A stretch of DNA of 30,574 nt from Clostridia bacterium (GCA_900755995.1 CAAEIM010000228.1:1-30574), one strand, 5' to 3'. Counted from the stretch's first letter, positions 22,519 through 30,574 are shown. Notes: generated by a model not told the origin, from the sequence alone. Numbers and translations: made by a program.

Positions 22519-23721
22519 CTACGGCCATCTTTGTTTGATAGCCTCGTAATTTCTCTTAGAATTTTCCGTATCGTACAAATCAAAAAATCTGCCGTGTCTG
22601 CTAAGATACAGCTCTGTATTTTCAAATGAACGCTGAGCCATCAGCTCTATATAATCCATAAGTCCCTGCTCATCATTGTAAACCGGGCCAAAGCCGTCCT
22701 CGGCATAGTCAAAATAGCCCTTGCCGTAGTGGTGCTCAGAAAATCTTTCGTAATCAAACTGAAAATACGCAAGCGGCTTTTTCATATAGGCAAAGTCTAT
22801 CTGCACGCTCGAATAGTCGGTAATCATAAATGCCGAGCTTTTCATAAGCTCCTGCACTGTATATTCGGGATATTTACAAATTGTAAGGTATGGATTGCTT
22901 TTTGAAAAGCAGTCAATAAATCTCTGCATATCCCTGTGAGGATAAAACATAACTGTGCAGCCGTACCTTTTGCAAATCTCCTCAAGGCGGCTGCTGTTTA
23001 TAATTTTACTCCAGTTTTTGTAATAGTCGCTCTCGCAAAATGATTTTTTGTCGTCCTCAATGTTTTTGGAAAGAGCGTCTGTGCCAATCCAGTCACGCCA
23101 GGTGGGCATAATCAGAATTTGGTTTGGCACTGTTTTAAAATCGTGCAGCTTGTCCCAGCGGGGAAGTCCGAGAAGCTTTACCACTCCCTCGGGATAACCG
23201 TAGTTATTGTTTACATACTCCCACTCACGATATACACTGGTAACAAACATACTCATCTTGGTATTTTTATAATAAAGGAATTCAATATTTGTAAGAATTA
23301 CTCCGTGCTGCAAAAAAACTCTGTGGTTGCGCAAAATTCCGTAAACCTCAAGCAGATAGCACACTGCGTAGTTTGGCTTGCCGCCCTTTTGCGAGCTGAT
23401 ATTCACCTTTGCAGTAAGGTACAAAATCCAATGGGCAAAGCTGCCGTACTCAACGGTTTTGCCTGTCTTTCTGACATTTTCATAGTCAACGTTAGTTTTG
23501 TACACAGCATAAACGCAGTCCTGCTCGGGATGATTTTTGCAGACATATTCAAAAAAGCAAAAGCCGTTGTCCATAGCCTCAGTCCCGTTATCGCACACAA
23601 GCCACAAATCTCTGCGAAAGAGCTTGTAGACAAGGGCAATGGGCAGGGCAAATATAAACAGAAAAATATGAAGTATATCTCTCGGCTTTACATCCTTAAA
23701 TTTTTCTATAAATCTCGACAT
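22519..23721 (-). CDS. CDP-glycerol:glycerophosphotransferase family protein (TagB/TagF-like)
   Basis: A 400-residue protein with an N-terminal membrane-associating stretch (LHIFLFIFALPIALVYKLF, about residues 17-36), then the glycerophosphotransferase domain. VFLQHGVILTNIE carries the catalytic-type His; later come LIMPTWRDWIGTD, VMFYPHRDM and AFMITDYSSVQIDFAYMKKPLAYFQ in parts. The length is that of a TagB-like primase or a short polymerase rather than a long TagF. It lies 11 bases after tagH and just before the Stealth gene, so it is in the same operon. It could start the chain that the 764-residue fusion extends. Confidence 0.9.
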   Translation of the reverse strand: MSRFIEKFKDVKPRDILHIFLFIFALPIALVYKLFRRDLWLVCDNGTEAMDNGFCFFEYVCKNHPEQDCVYAVYKTNVDYENVRKTGKTVEYGSFAHWILYLTAKVNISSQKGGKPNYAVCYLLEVYGILRNHRVFLQHGVILTNIEFLYYKNTKMSMFVTSVYREWEYVNNNYGYPEGVVKLLGLPRWDKLHDFKTVPNQILIMPTWRDWIGTDALSKNIEDDKKSFCESDYYKNWSKIINSSRLEEICKRYGCTVMFYPHRDMQRFIDCFSKSNPYLTICKYPEYTVQELMKSSAFMITDYSSVQIDFAYMKKPLAYFQFDYERFSEHHYGKGYFDYAEDGFGPVYNDEQGLMDYIELMAQRSFENTELYLSRHGRFFDLYDTENSKRNYEAIKQRWP

Positions 23722-23732
23722 ACCGTCCCCCG

Positions 23733-24464
23733 TCAGGACATAAATTTTTCGTACTGCGGAAGCACCTCTTCGGTAGTTCCCTGCATCTTCACTTCTCCCT
23801 CGTGCAGCCAGAGAATATTATCGCATAGCTTTCTGAGGGTATCTGAGCTGTGAGATACGATAACAACGGTTCTGTCCTTGTTCATAATGAGGCTGCGCAT
23901 CTTTTCGTAGCTCTTCTTTTTAAACTTAGCGTCGCCAACGCTCAGAACCTCGTCTATGAGCATAATTTCCGTTTCGAGAATAGCAGTAATGGAAAAAGCC
24001 AGCTTTGAATACATACCGCTTGAGTAGGTTTTTACCGGACGGTCGATAAAATCACCAAGCTCGGAAAACTCTATAATTTCATCGAGCTTTTCTTCAATCT
24101 GAGGTCTGTCAAAACCCAGAAGCATTCCCGAAAGAAAAATATTCTCTCTGCCGCTTAGCTTGCTCTGGAATCCTACGCCTATAGAAAGCAGGGAAATACT
24201 GTGACCGTGCAAATCAATTTCGCCCTCGTCAGGAGAAAAAATTCCCGCAATAGCTCTGAGCAGGGTTGATTTACCGCTTCCGTTTTTGCCGACAATGCCC
24301 AGAATCTGACCTTTTTCAACCTCAAAGGAAACTCCCTTGACCGCCTCAAAATACTCGGTCTTTTTGTTTTTCCTCGGCGAAAAAATTGATTTTAAAAGAG
24401 AAACCTTTTTAAAGCATCTGTATCTGATTTTTACATTTTTTACTGAAATTGCAGATTCACCCAT
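23733..24464 (-). CDS. tagH: Teichoic-acid-type ABC exporter, ATPase (TagH-like)
   Basis: A 243-residue ABC ATPase of the polysaccharide/teichoic acid exporter group. Walker A GIVGKNGSGKSTLLRAI; the ABC signature appears as TYSSGMYSKLAFS, the variant usual in this group; Walker B is IMLIDEVLSVGD; the switch is VIVSHSS. It starts with ATG 24464 after AAAGGTGAT, two bases after the permease stop. It has no long C-terminal extension like that of B. subtilis TagH. With the permease it would move the lipid-linked polymer across the membrane. Confidence 0.94.
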   Translation of the reverse strand: MGESAISVKNVKIRYRCFKKVSLLKSIFSPRKNKKTEYFEAVKGVSFEVEKGQILGIVGKNGSGKSTLLRAIAGIFSPDEGEIDLHGHSISLLSIGVGFQSKLSGRENIFLSGMLLGFDRPQIEEKLDEIIEFSELGDFIDRPVKTYSSGMYSKLAFSITAILETEIMLIDEVLSVGDAKFKKKSYEKMRSLIMNKDRTVVIVSHSSDTLRKLCDNILWLHEGEVKMQGTTEEVLPQYEKFMS

Positions 24465-24466
24465 AA

Positions 24467-25249
24467 TTAAATCACCTTTACATAGCTGTTTTCGTGCTTA
24501 TAAATTGTTTTAATACCGATAACGCTTATAATCAGTCCAATGCCAAACCACATAAGCAGTGAGTAAATATGCGGATCCTGATTATAAATAAGCACTCTTC
24601 TCAGGTCAGCAATAATGAGGGCTATAGGATTACATTTTATTAACAGCTCTCCAAGGATTCCTTCAAGCTTGTTCTCGATAGAATAGAAAATACCTGAAAC
24701 ATAAAATCCGAGCTGAAGCACAATAGTGATGACATTGAGCAAGTCCTCTACGAACACGCCGAAGTGGAGCATAATTGTGCTGCATGCAAATGTAATTACC
24801 ACCAAAACGAGCATAATGGGAATTGCCCAGAACATCCGCCAGCTCAGCGGCACCTGATAAATAATCATCAAAATTATTGTAAGCCCATAGGATACCATCA
24901 TTTTAAAACCGTATACGCCGATTTTTTCAAGGATGAATATATGCTTTGGTATATAAACCTTGGTAACAATCATCTTTTTGGACTGCACAACCTTTACGCA
25001 GCTCTTTACAACCTTGCTGAAAAACTGCCAGCAGTTAAGACCTATAAATACAAATACAGGAAAGTACGGCTCACCGCTCTTAAACACGAGAATTGCTATG
25101 AACGAATACACGAGCATAAAGAAGAACGGGTCCAAAATCCACCACAGCCAGCTCAGAAACGAGCCTGCTACTTCGGATTTAAGCTCCGCCTTTGTAGAAA
25201 ATATCGTGTAATTAAAGAATTTTTTTATGTCGTTAATAAATCTTCCCAT
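24467..25249 (-). CDS. tagG: Teichoic-acid-type ABC exporter, permease (TagG-like)
   Basis: A 260-residue ABC-2 membrane protein with about six membrane helices. The N-terminal cytosolic part KAELKSEVAGSFLSWLWWILDPFFFMLVYS is the family hallmark; later come VYIPKHIFILEK and FYVSGIFYSIENKLEG, and the end is KHENSYVKVI. First gene of the operon; its promoter lies 60-90 bases upstream. Pairs with the ATPase that follows. Confidence 0.93.
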   Translation of the reverse strand: MGRFINDIKKFFNYTIFSTKAELKSEVAGSFLSWLWWILDPFFFMLVYSFIAILVFKSGEPYFPVFVFIGLNCWQFFSKVVKSCVKVVQSKKMIVTKVYIPKHIFILEKIGVYGFKMMVSYGLTIILMIIYQVPLSWRMFWAIPIMLVLVVITFACSTIMLHFGVFVEDLLNVITIVLQLGFYVSGIFYSIENKLEGILGELLIKCNPIALIIADLRRVLIYNQDPHIYSLLMWFGIGLIISVIGIKTIYKHENSYVKVI

Positions 25250-25307
25250 CTTTAATAACTCACTTCCAAATCATAGATTTTGTCTGACACATAGTAATCT
25301 ATCTTGC

Positions 25308-25336
25308 ATTATATCATTATAGAGGTAATATTTCAA
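25308..25336 (-). promoter_or_regulatory. Promoter of the tag-like operon
   Basis: On the minus strand, TTGAAA (25336-25331), 17 bases, TATAAT (25313-25308). Confidence 0.75.
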
Positions 25337-25436
25337 GTATTGAGTATTTTTCGGGTGACGAATTTTAGGAGTGATTCGGCGTTTTTTCTGTTCAAGACTT
25401 TACATAAAATACACAAATTTGCAATATTGCCTTTTG

Positions 25437-25515
25437 GCAGTCGGTGGTCTGCATTTATTTGAGCAGACAGTATCATATAAACTATTGTGCCCAACAACCG
25501 CCTAGCAATTTCAAA
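25437..25515 (+). repeat. Dispersed intergenic repeat, copy C
   Basis: GGCAGTCGGTGGTCTGCA, TTTATTTGAGCAGACAGT, ATCATATAA; then, less conserved, CCTAGCAATTTCA. It runs parallel to copy B (18871), so the two form direct repeats on either side of the tag-like operon. The rest of 25337-25521 holds nothing recognisable. Confidence 0.75.
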
Positions 25516-25520
25516 TCAAG

Positions 25521-25554
25521 CAAAAACAGCACTCCAAAATCAATCGGAGTGCTG
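25521..25554 (-). terminator. Terminator of the zinc-ribbon DUF4870 gene
   Basis: CAGCACTCC/GGAGTGCTG stem (25527-25535 with 25546-25554), followed on the minus strand by TTTTTG. Confidence 0.88.
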
Positions 25555-25574
25555 CAATAATTTTATATTACAAA

Positions 25575-26117
25575 TTATTTCATAAATCTGCCGAGAATTT
25601 CAAACTTACCGATAATAGGAAGCTTTTTAGCCTTGCCTGTAACAGCATTTACGATTCCGTATATAGCAAGAGCCGCAATTGCAAGCCATAAAATTGAATT
25701 TACAATACCTAAAATTCCAAGTAATATAGCACCTACAGGATGAGCAACTGCTAATAAGATAGAAAAAACTATAATCAGGATTGTGTAAACGATTGACTGT
25801 GCCACCATTAAAATTGCAAGATTAAGTCCCTGTGACGAGTGAAATTTTGCAAACTTTGAATCCTTAGCCGCAAAAATCGGAATAAGCACAAGAATACCGA
25901 AGTATGCAAGCACTGCCATTACCTTATTCTGATTAATATCAGCCGGATTAAACTCGGCAGTATAATCTGTTGAGTCAAAAAAAGCATTCTGCTTTGTGCC
26001 GTTCTGAGTTTGCTCTGTCTGAGCCTGTGCGGCTGTGTTTTCTACGGGTGTACCGCAATTTGAGCAAAAGGTTGCTCCGTCCGGAAGATTGTTTCCGCAG
26101 TTTTTACAATTTGCCAT
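25575..26117 (-). CDS. Zinc-ribbon membrane protein, DUF4870-like
   Basis: A 180-residue protein. Residues 3-25 form a zinc ribbon with two CxxCG knuckles (NCKNCGNNLPDG, FCSNCGTPVE). A Gln/Thr-rich linker of about 40 residues follows, then a DUF4870-type membrane domain with about three helices (VMAVLAYFGILVLIPIFAA, the SKFAKFHSSQGLNLAIL loop, LIIVFSILLAVAH, GIVNSILWLAIAALAIYGIV). Function unknown. The ATG at 26117 follows AGGAGAG by nine bases; the longer frame to 26165 runs into the AT-rich leader. Confidence 0.85.
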   Translation of the reverse strand: MANCKNCGNNLPDGATFCSNCGTPVENTAAQAQTEQTQNGTKQNAFFDSTDYTAEFNPADINQNKVMAVLAYFGILVLIPIFAAKDSKFAKFHSSQGLNLAILMVAQSIVYTILIIVFSILLAVAHPVGAILLGILGIVNSILWLAIAALAIYGIVNAVTGKAKKLPIIGKFEILGRFMK

Positions 26118-26179
26118 TGTTCTTATCTCTCCTTTTAATATAACCATATATGTAAATATGTACATATACCTTGCTGTAT

Positions 26180-26208
26180 ATAATATATTGTCATATCCCT
26201 ATTGTCAA
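26180..26208 (-). promoter_or_regulatory. Promoter of the DUF4870-like gene
   Basis: On the minus strand, TTGACA (26208-26203), 17 bases, TATTAT (26185-26180). The leader between it and the gene contains ATATGT/ACATAT alternations. Confidence 0.7.
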
Positions 26209-26219
26209 GGGCTAACGCA

Positions 26220-26259
26220 AAAAATCGGCGGCTATACTGATAAATCAAGTACAGCCGCC
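26220..26259 (-). terminator. Terminator of purL
   Basis: GGCGGCTATAC pairs with GTACAGCCGCC (one mismatch) around 11 bases; on the minus strand it is followed by TTTTTTGCG. Confidence 0.88.
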
Positions 26260-26294
26260 TTTATTAATTGTATGATTTTACTATACAAAAAGCA

Positions 26295-29200
26295 TTATTT
26301 AAAATATTTAACGCCGCTTTCAAAGATGAGCTGATCCTTTGCAAACGGAACATTTTTGTAAAGGTTCTCGCCCTTTCTTTCGCTGTGTCCCATCTTGCCG
26401 AGGATTCTGCCGTCGGGAGAGGTAATGCCCTCAACAGCACATACAGAGCCGTTTACATTGTAATTGATGTCTGCGCTTGGCTTTGAGCTGAGATCTACAT
26501 ACTGTGTAGCAATCTGGCCGTTTTCGGCAAGGCTCTTAATTGTAGCCTCATCAGCCATAAATCTGCCCTCGCCGTGAGAAACAGGAATTGCAAACACATC
26601 GCCTGCATTAACATTTGCAAACCACGGTGATTTAACAGAGGTTACTCTTGTGTAAGCCATATGTGAGATATGTCTGCCTATTGTATTGAAGGTAAGTGTA
26701 GGATCTGTCGGCTTTAACTCTCTGATTTCGCCGTAAGGAACAAGACCGAGCTTTATAAGAGCCTGGAATCCGTTGCAGATACCGAGCATAAGTCCGTCAC
26801 GGTTCTTAAGCATTTCATTTACGGCATTTGCTATTCTTGGGTTGCGGAAGGTTGTTGCAATAAACTTGCCCGAACCGTCAGGCTCGTCGCCGCCCGAGAA
26901 ACCGCCCGGGAACATAATCATCTGCGACTTGGAAATAATCTTCTCCATAGCCTCGATTGTTTCTTCAATGTGAGCAGAGGTGAGATTCTTAACAATGAGC
27001 ATCTCAACATTTGCGCCTGCCTTTTCAAAGGCTCTTGCGGTATCAACCTCGCAGTTTGTGCCCGGGAATACAGGGATAAATACTGTAGGCTTTGCAACCT
27101 TAATTACAGGTGAGGAAGTGTTTCTCTCGGTAAAGAGCGGAACGTCAACTGTGATTTCGGGGCACTCAGCCTTGGTTGGGAATACCTTTTCAAGAGGTGC
27201 AGTCCACTTTTCGATGAGTGTGTTTATATCAACATCAGCGCCGTCGACCGAAACCCTGCCGTCATCGGTAACAACACCGAGGTCATAGCTTATAACATTG
27301 TTTTCAAGCTCGGCACCGTATGCAAGCTCAAGCACAAGCGAGCCTGAAAGCGGAGCGAAAAGCTCGTCATTTGTAAGCGTATTTGTAAATTTAAAGCCTA
27401 AAGCGTTACCAAAGCAAGCCTTACATACGCAGGCTGCTGCGCCGCCCTCCTTAACAACAGAGGCAGAAAGCACCTTGCCGCCGTCAAAGAGCTTATAAAC
27501 AGCCTTGTACATCTCAATAAGCTTGTCCCAGTCAGGCATAAGTGTAGCCTTGTTTTCGGGAACAGGAACGTAAATTACCTTAGAGCCTGCTTTCTTAAAT
27601 TCAGCCGAAACTGTCTTAGAAGCCTTGGTCATAGCAACTGCAAAGCTTACGAGTGTAGGCGGAACATCTATTGTTTCAAATGTACCCGACATACTGTCCT
27701 TACCGCCGATTGACGGAATACCGAGCTTGAGCTGAGCCTGCATTGCGCCGAGAAGAGCGGCAGCCGGCTTGCCCCAACGCTCGGGAACATCCTTTAAGCG
27801 TTCAAAATATTCCTGGAAAGTGAGGCGGGCTGTAAGCGGATTTGCACCGATTGCAAGCAGCTTTGAAAGCGACTCAACCACTGCGTAAGCCGAACCGTGG
27901 AACGGACTCCAGCGTGAAACTCCCGGAATAAAGCCGTAGCTCATTGCGGTTGCGTCGTCTGTTTCGCCCTTTTCAAGCGGAATTTTAGCAGCCATAGCCT
28001 CCTGAGGAGTAAGCTGGCTCTTGCCGCCAAACGGCATAATTACGGTAGCGGCACCGATTGAAGCGTCAAAACGCTCACTAAGGCCAATCTGTGAGCAAAC
28101 CTCAAGGCGAGCCATATTCTCCGCAAGTGCCTTGTCGGCAGGCATATCCTTTAATGCAGCAGGACAGCTTCTGCGGTAGCAATCCTCTGCCTTTGGAGCG
28201 GTGATATAAGCTGAAGAAAGCTGTGTAACACCGTTTGTATTCAAAAATTCACGGCTGAGGTCAACAATTTTGTCGCCTCTCCATACCATAGTAAGTCTTG
28301 GACTCTCGGTAACAACTGCAACCGCTGTAGCCTCAAGATTTTCCTTTTCAGCCTCGGCTATAAAGGTTTCAACATCTTTTTTATCAAGTACAACAGCCAT
28401 TCTTTCCTGGCTCTCGGAAATTGCAAGCTCCGTGCCGTCAAGACCGTCATACTTCTTTGTTACCTTGTCAAGGTCGACCGAAAGACCGTCTGCAAGCTCG
28501 CCGATTGCTACGCACACGCCGCCTGCGCCGAAGTCATTACATCTCTTTATAAGCTTTGCAACCTTTGGATTGCGGAATAAACGCTGAATTTTGCGCTCTG
28601 TAGGAGGATTGCCCTTTTGAACCTCTGCTCCGCAAGTTTCAATAGAGCTTTCTGTGTGAGCCTTTGAAGAACCCGTTGCGCCGCCGCAGCCGTCACGGCC
28701 TGTTCTGCCGCCCAAAAGTACGATTACATCGTCAGGGAGCGGAACTTCACGGATAACATTCTCCTTTGGAGAAGCTCCGATTACCGCACCGATTTCAAGT
28801 CTTTTTGCCACATAGCCGCTGTCATAAAGCTCTGTAACCTGACCTGTTGCAAGTCCGATCTGGTTGCCGTATGAGCTGTAGCCGTTAGCCGCACCTGTAG
28901 TAATCTTTCTTGAAGGGAGTTTGCCGGGCATAGTGTCCTTTACAGGAATTGTCGGGTCGCCCGAGCCTGTTACACGCATTGCCTGATATACATATGAACG
29001 TCCCGAAAGCGGGTCACGGATAGCACCGCCAAGACAGGTAGCCGCACCGCCGAAAGGTTCGATTTCCGTAGGATGGTTATGCGTTTCATTCTTAAAGAGA
29101 AGGAGCCAGTCTTCTTCTCCATCGACAGTGTCAATCGTCACTTTGATTGTACACGCATTGATTTCTTCGGAAGAGTCCAGATTTTCCAGGCGGCCTTCTT

Positions 29201-30071
29201 TGCGAAGCGCCTTCACGGCCACCGTCGCCATATCCATAAGTGTCACAGGACGGCCGGTCTTTTCCCCGTACACGCAAAGACGGGTATCTGCGTACTCATT
29301 CCATGCCTCTTTGATCGGTTTGGTGAAAATGCCGTCTTCAATTCCTACTTCGGTAAGTTCCGTGGAAAACGTGGTATGACGGCAGTGATCGGACCAGTAA
29401 GTGTCAAGTACACGGATCTCAGTGACTGTCGGATCGCGCTTTTCTTCCGTCCTGAAATATTCACGAATCATAGCCAGATCATCATGGCTCATGGCAAGTC
29501 CCATGTCTTTAATCAGTCTGTCGATCCCGTCATCATCCAATTCACGGACACCCTCTACAACCGCTACAGGCTTCGGCTCTTCAACCGGCAGATCCAGGGT
29601 TTCCGCTTCTTCCAGAGATGCTTCTCTTGATTCCACAGGATTTACAAGAAATTTCAAAATTTTTTCCCGATCTCCGTCTGTAAAATCACCATGGAAAACA
29701 TACACCAGAGCACACCGTACACGGGCACCGTCACGGCCTGTAACAATAGCAAGGCACTGTTCTGCCGAGTCCGCCCGCTGATCATACTGGCCGGGAAGGA
29801 ATTCCACAGCGATCACCATATCCCCTTTCGGTAATTCCGCCTGCACGGAGTCTACCGGCGGTTCGGAGAAAACGGTCGCCACAGCCTTTTCATAATCGTC
29901 ACCACTCAGATGATCCACATCATAACGGTGGTAAATGGCCGTTTCATGAATCCTTTCACCGAGAATTTCTTTCAGCTGGGCAGTCAGACTTTCTTCTCCC
30001 TGCCGGAAGTTTTCTTTCTTTCTCACGTAAAGCCGTCTAATGTCAGACAAAGTGCACACCTTCTCTTTCAT
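26295..30071 (-). CDS. purL: Phosphoribosylformylglycinamidine synthase, PurL-PurQ single chain (possible mosaic)
   Basis: A 1258-residue enzyme of purine synthesis that turns FGAR, ATP and glutamine into FGAM. It has the clostridial one-chain form: N-terminal region; synthetase halves (DTYWSDHCRHTTF, FKNETHNHPTEIEPFGGAA, DFGAGGVCVAIGELADG, PSIGGKDSMSG); and a C-terminal class I glutaminase (FIPVFPGTNCEVD, Cys1099 in GICNGFQ, His1166 and Glu1168 in SHGEGRF). ATG 30071 after GGAAA is preferred over ATG 30125, which has no site. Leu codons change sharply: about 11 of 26 are CTG upstream of ~29100, and 0 of 26 in the ~900 bases after it. The change falls in the most conserved motif, around residue 315-345. 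All catalytic motifs and the frame are intact, so the product should work if the join is real. Confidence 0.93.
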   Translation of the reverse strand: MKEKVCTLSDIRRLYVRKKENFRQGEESLTAQLKEILGERIHETAIYHRYDVDHLSGDDYEKAVATVFSEPPVDSVQAELPKGDMVIAVEFLPGQYDQRADSAEQCLAIVTGRDGARVRCALVYVFHGDFTDGDREKILKFLVNPVESREASLEEAETLDLPVEEPKPVAVVEGVRELDDDGIDRLIKDMGLAMSHDDLAMIREYFRTEEKRDPTVTEIRVLDTYWSDHCRHTTFSTELTEVGIEDGIFTKPIKEAWNEYADTRLCVYGEKTGRPVTLMDMATVAVKALRKEGRLENLDSSEEINACTIKVTIDTVDGEEDWLLLFKNETHNHPTEIEPFGGAATCLGGAIRDPLSGRSYVYQAMRVTGSGDPTIPVKDTMPGKLPSRKITTGAANGYSSYGNQIGLATGQVTELYDSGYVAKRLEIGAVIGASPKENVIREVPLPDDVIVLLGGRTGRDGCGGATGSSKAHTESSIETCGAEVQKGNPPTERKIQRLFRNPKVAKLIKRCNDFGAGGVCVAIGELADGLSVDLDKVTKKYDGLDGTELAISESQERMAVVLDKKDVETFIAEAEKENLEATAVAVVTESPRLTMVWRGDKIVDLSREFLNTNGVTQLSSAYITAPKAEDCYRRSCPAALKDMPADKALAENMARLEVCSQIGLSERFDASIGAATVIMPFGGKSQLTPQEAMAAKIPLEKGETDDATAMSYGFIPGVSRWSPFHGSAYAVVESLSKLLAIGANPLTARLTFQEYFERLKDVPERWGKPAAALLGAMQAQLKLGIPSIGGKDSMSGTFETIDVPPTLVSFAVAMTKASKTVSAEFKKAGSKVIYVPVPENKATLMPDWDKLIEMYKAVYKLFDGGKVLSASVVKEGGAAACVCKACFGNALGFKFTNTLTNDELFAPLSGSLVLELAYGAELENNVISYDLGVVTDDGRVSVDGADVDINTLIEKWTAPLEKVFPTKAECPEITVDVPLFTERNTSSPVIKVAKPTVFIPVFPGTNCEVDTARAFEKAGANVEMLIVKNLTSAHIEETIEAMEKIISKSQMIMFPGGFSGGDEPDGSGKFIATTFRNPRIANAVNEMLKNRDGLMLGICNGFQALIKLGLVPYGEIRELKPTDPTLTFNTIGRHISHMAYTRVTSVKSPWFANVNAGDVFAIPVSHGEGRFMADEATIKSLAENGQIATQYVDLSSKPSADINYNVNGSVCAVEGITSPDGRILGKMGHSERKGENLYKNVPFAKDQLIFESGVKYFK

Positions 30072-30125
30072 ATATTTTCCAAATGACAGAACGGAAATAA
30101 ATGGAACAAACCTGTTTATACACAC

Positions 30126-30241
30126 TTATATTACCACAAAGCTTTCCCCGCCGTCCTCATGTTTCCCCGCATGCGCCTTTTATTTCCGCAGAGACATATT
30201 TCTCTTCTGTATCTAAAGGAAAAGATAGTTCTGTCCAACAA
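30126..30241. other. Leader region upstream of purL
   Basis: No gene, riboswitch or clear promoter was recognised. Composition is CT-rich on the plus strand and unlike the intergenic regions of the rest of the window, which are AT-rich. Confidence 0.4.
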
Positions 30242-30273
30242 AAAAGCACCCGCCGGGGATAACGGATACTTTT
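30240..30273 (-). terminator. Terminator upstream of purL
   Basis: An 11-bp stem (30242-30252 with 30263-30273, two G-U pairs), ten-base loop, then TTTTTT on the minus strand. It would end the transcript of the gene at 30421. The 30274-30420 stretch holds nothing else recognised. Confidence 0.82.
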
Positions 30274-30420
30274 GCATGTCTTATTGCGGAAAGCATTTCA
30301 TCTCTACACGGAAATGAGATAATAAAGAGCAGTATACAGGCGGCATTACCCTTTCTTTCCATACCGATACCGCTTTACCGCCTCAGTGAAATTCATTCAA
30401 AAAACGCATTCCCTGTTTTT

Positions 30421-30561
30421 TTATACATGGAAAAACCAATCCCATCCATCCGTCATCCGGCAGGGAATCCCCCGGGACTCCATCAATTGAAAAAACTCTT
30501 TCAATTTTTCCTCGGCACTTTCATAATTGTAATACTTAAATCCCTCTCCCCAGATTATCAT
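30421..30561 (-). CDS. Small hypothetical protein (or C-terminal end of a longer gene)
   Basis: A 46-residue frame MIIWGEGFKYYNYESAEEKL... ending RMTDGWDWFFHV, stop at 30421-30423. The ATG at 30561 is preceded by AGGAAG with a six-base gap, a good site, but the frame also stays open to the window edge, so it may be the tail of a longer gene. The sequence alternates charged and aromatic residues and looks like a real soluble peptide; I do not recognise the family. It has a terminator downstream (30240-30273). It belongs to the segment whose codon use differs from the rest. Confidence 0.5.
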   Translation of the reverse strand: MIIWGEGFKYYNYESAEEKLKEFFQLMESRGIPCRMTDGWDWFFHV

Positions 30562-30574
30562 GCCTGTCTTCCTG

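Overview
Organism. The window looks like a low-to-mid GC, gut-type, strictly anaerobic Firmicute. The best fit is Ruminococcus bromii or a very close relative. The main evidence is a 738-residue secreted protein with CBM26, Ig-like, CBM74-like, Ig-like and dockerin parts. This is the architecture of Sas6 of the R. bromii amylosome, the starch-degrading cellulosome-like complex. A second dockerin protein, carrying a CHAP amidase domain, supports this. From about 29.1 kb to the end, codon use and style change in the middle of purL, so the last ~1.5 kb may come from another genome (true recombination or an assembly join).

Layout. (1) 1-207: partial DUF951 gene. (2) 469-4963, + strand: CHAP-SH3-dockerin protein, then polyphosphate kinase overlapping a phosphofructokinase. 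(3) 5039-6007: AT-rich divergent pair, a multi-pass membrane protein and an XRE repressor, with two matching operators between them. (4) 6072-8288: Sas6-like starch-binding dockerin protein. (5) 8660-9906: zinc-ribbon protein, a repeat-rich gap built from fragments of a tRNA end, and a CAT-anticodon tRNA. (6) 10164-11922: DUF1015 protein and a flavin split-barrel (NimA-like) protein. (7) 11990-12923: BioY with DUF1284 behind it, under a promoter bracketed by two BirA-type dyads. (8) 13095-17701: redox/sulfur block: DUF134-NifX fusion, Crp/Fnr regulator, CoA-disulfide-reductase-rhodanese, rhodanese, thioredoxin and a C_GCAxxG protein. (9) 17883-18716: Noc/ParB. (10) 19123-25249: five-gene teichoic-acid-like polymer and export operon (TagG, TagH, two CDP-glycerol-type transferases, a Stealth phosphotransferase). 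(11) 25575-26117: zinc-ribbon/DUF4870 membrane protein. (12) 26295-30071: purL mosaic. (13) 30421-30561: small ORF.

How parts work together. The two dockerin proteins would dock to cell-surface or free cohesins: one holds starch granules, the other cuts peptidoglycan or peptides. In the redox block, a 42-bp perfect palindrome carries mirror-image promoters for the Crp/Fnr gene and the DUF134-NifX gene. The thioredoxin-rhodanese-CoADR operon has a Crp-like dyad centred at -41, the class II activator position. Together these suggest one small regulon for persulfide/disulfide handling. The tag-like operon encodes polymerising/branching enzymes plus their ABC exporter.

Repeats. A dispersed ~45-60 bp repeat beginning GGCAGYCGGTGG occurs at 9483-9540, 18871-18930 and 25437-25490, with shorter matches near 222-252 and 19047-19065. 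Mirror copies of a tRNA 3' end with terminator hairpins form two ~193-bp units at 9541-9852. No CRISPR array, transposase, integrase or rRNA was seen.
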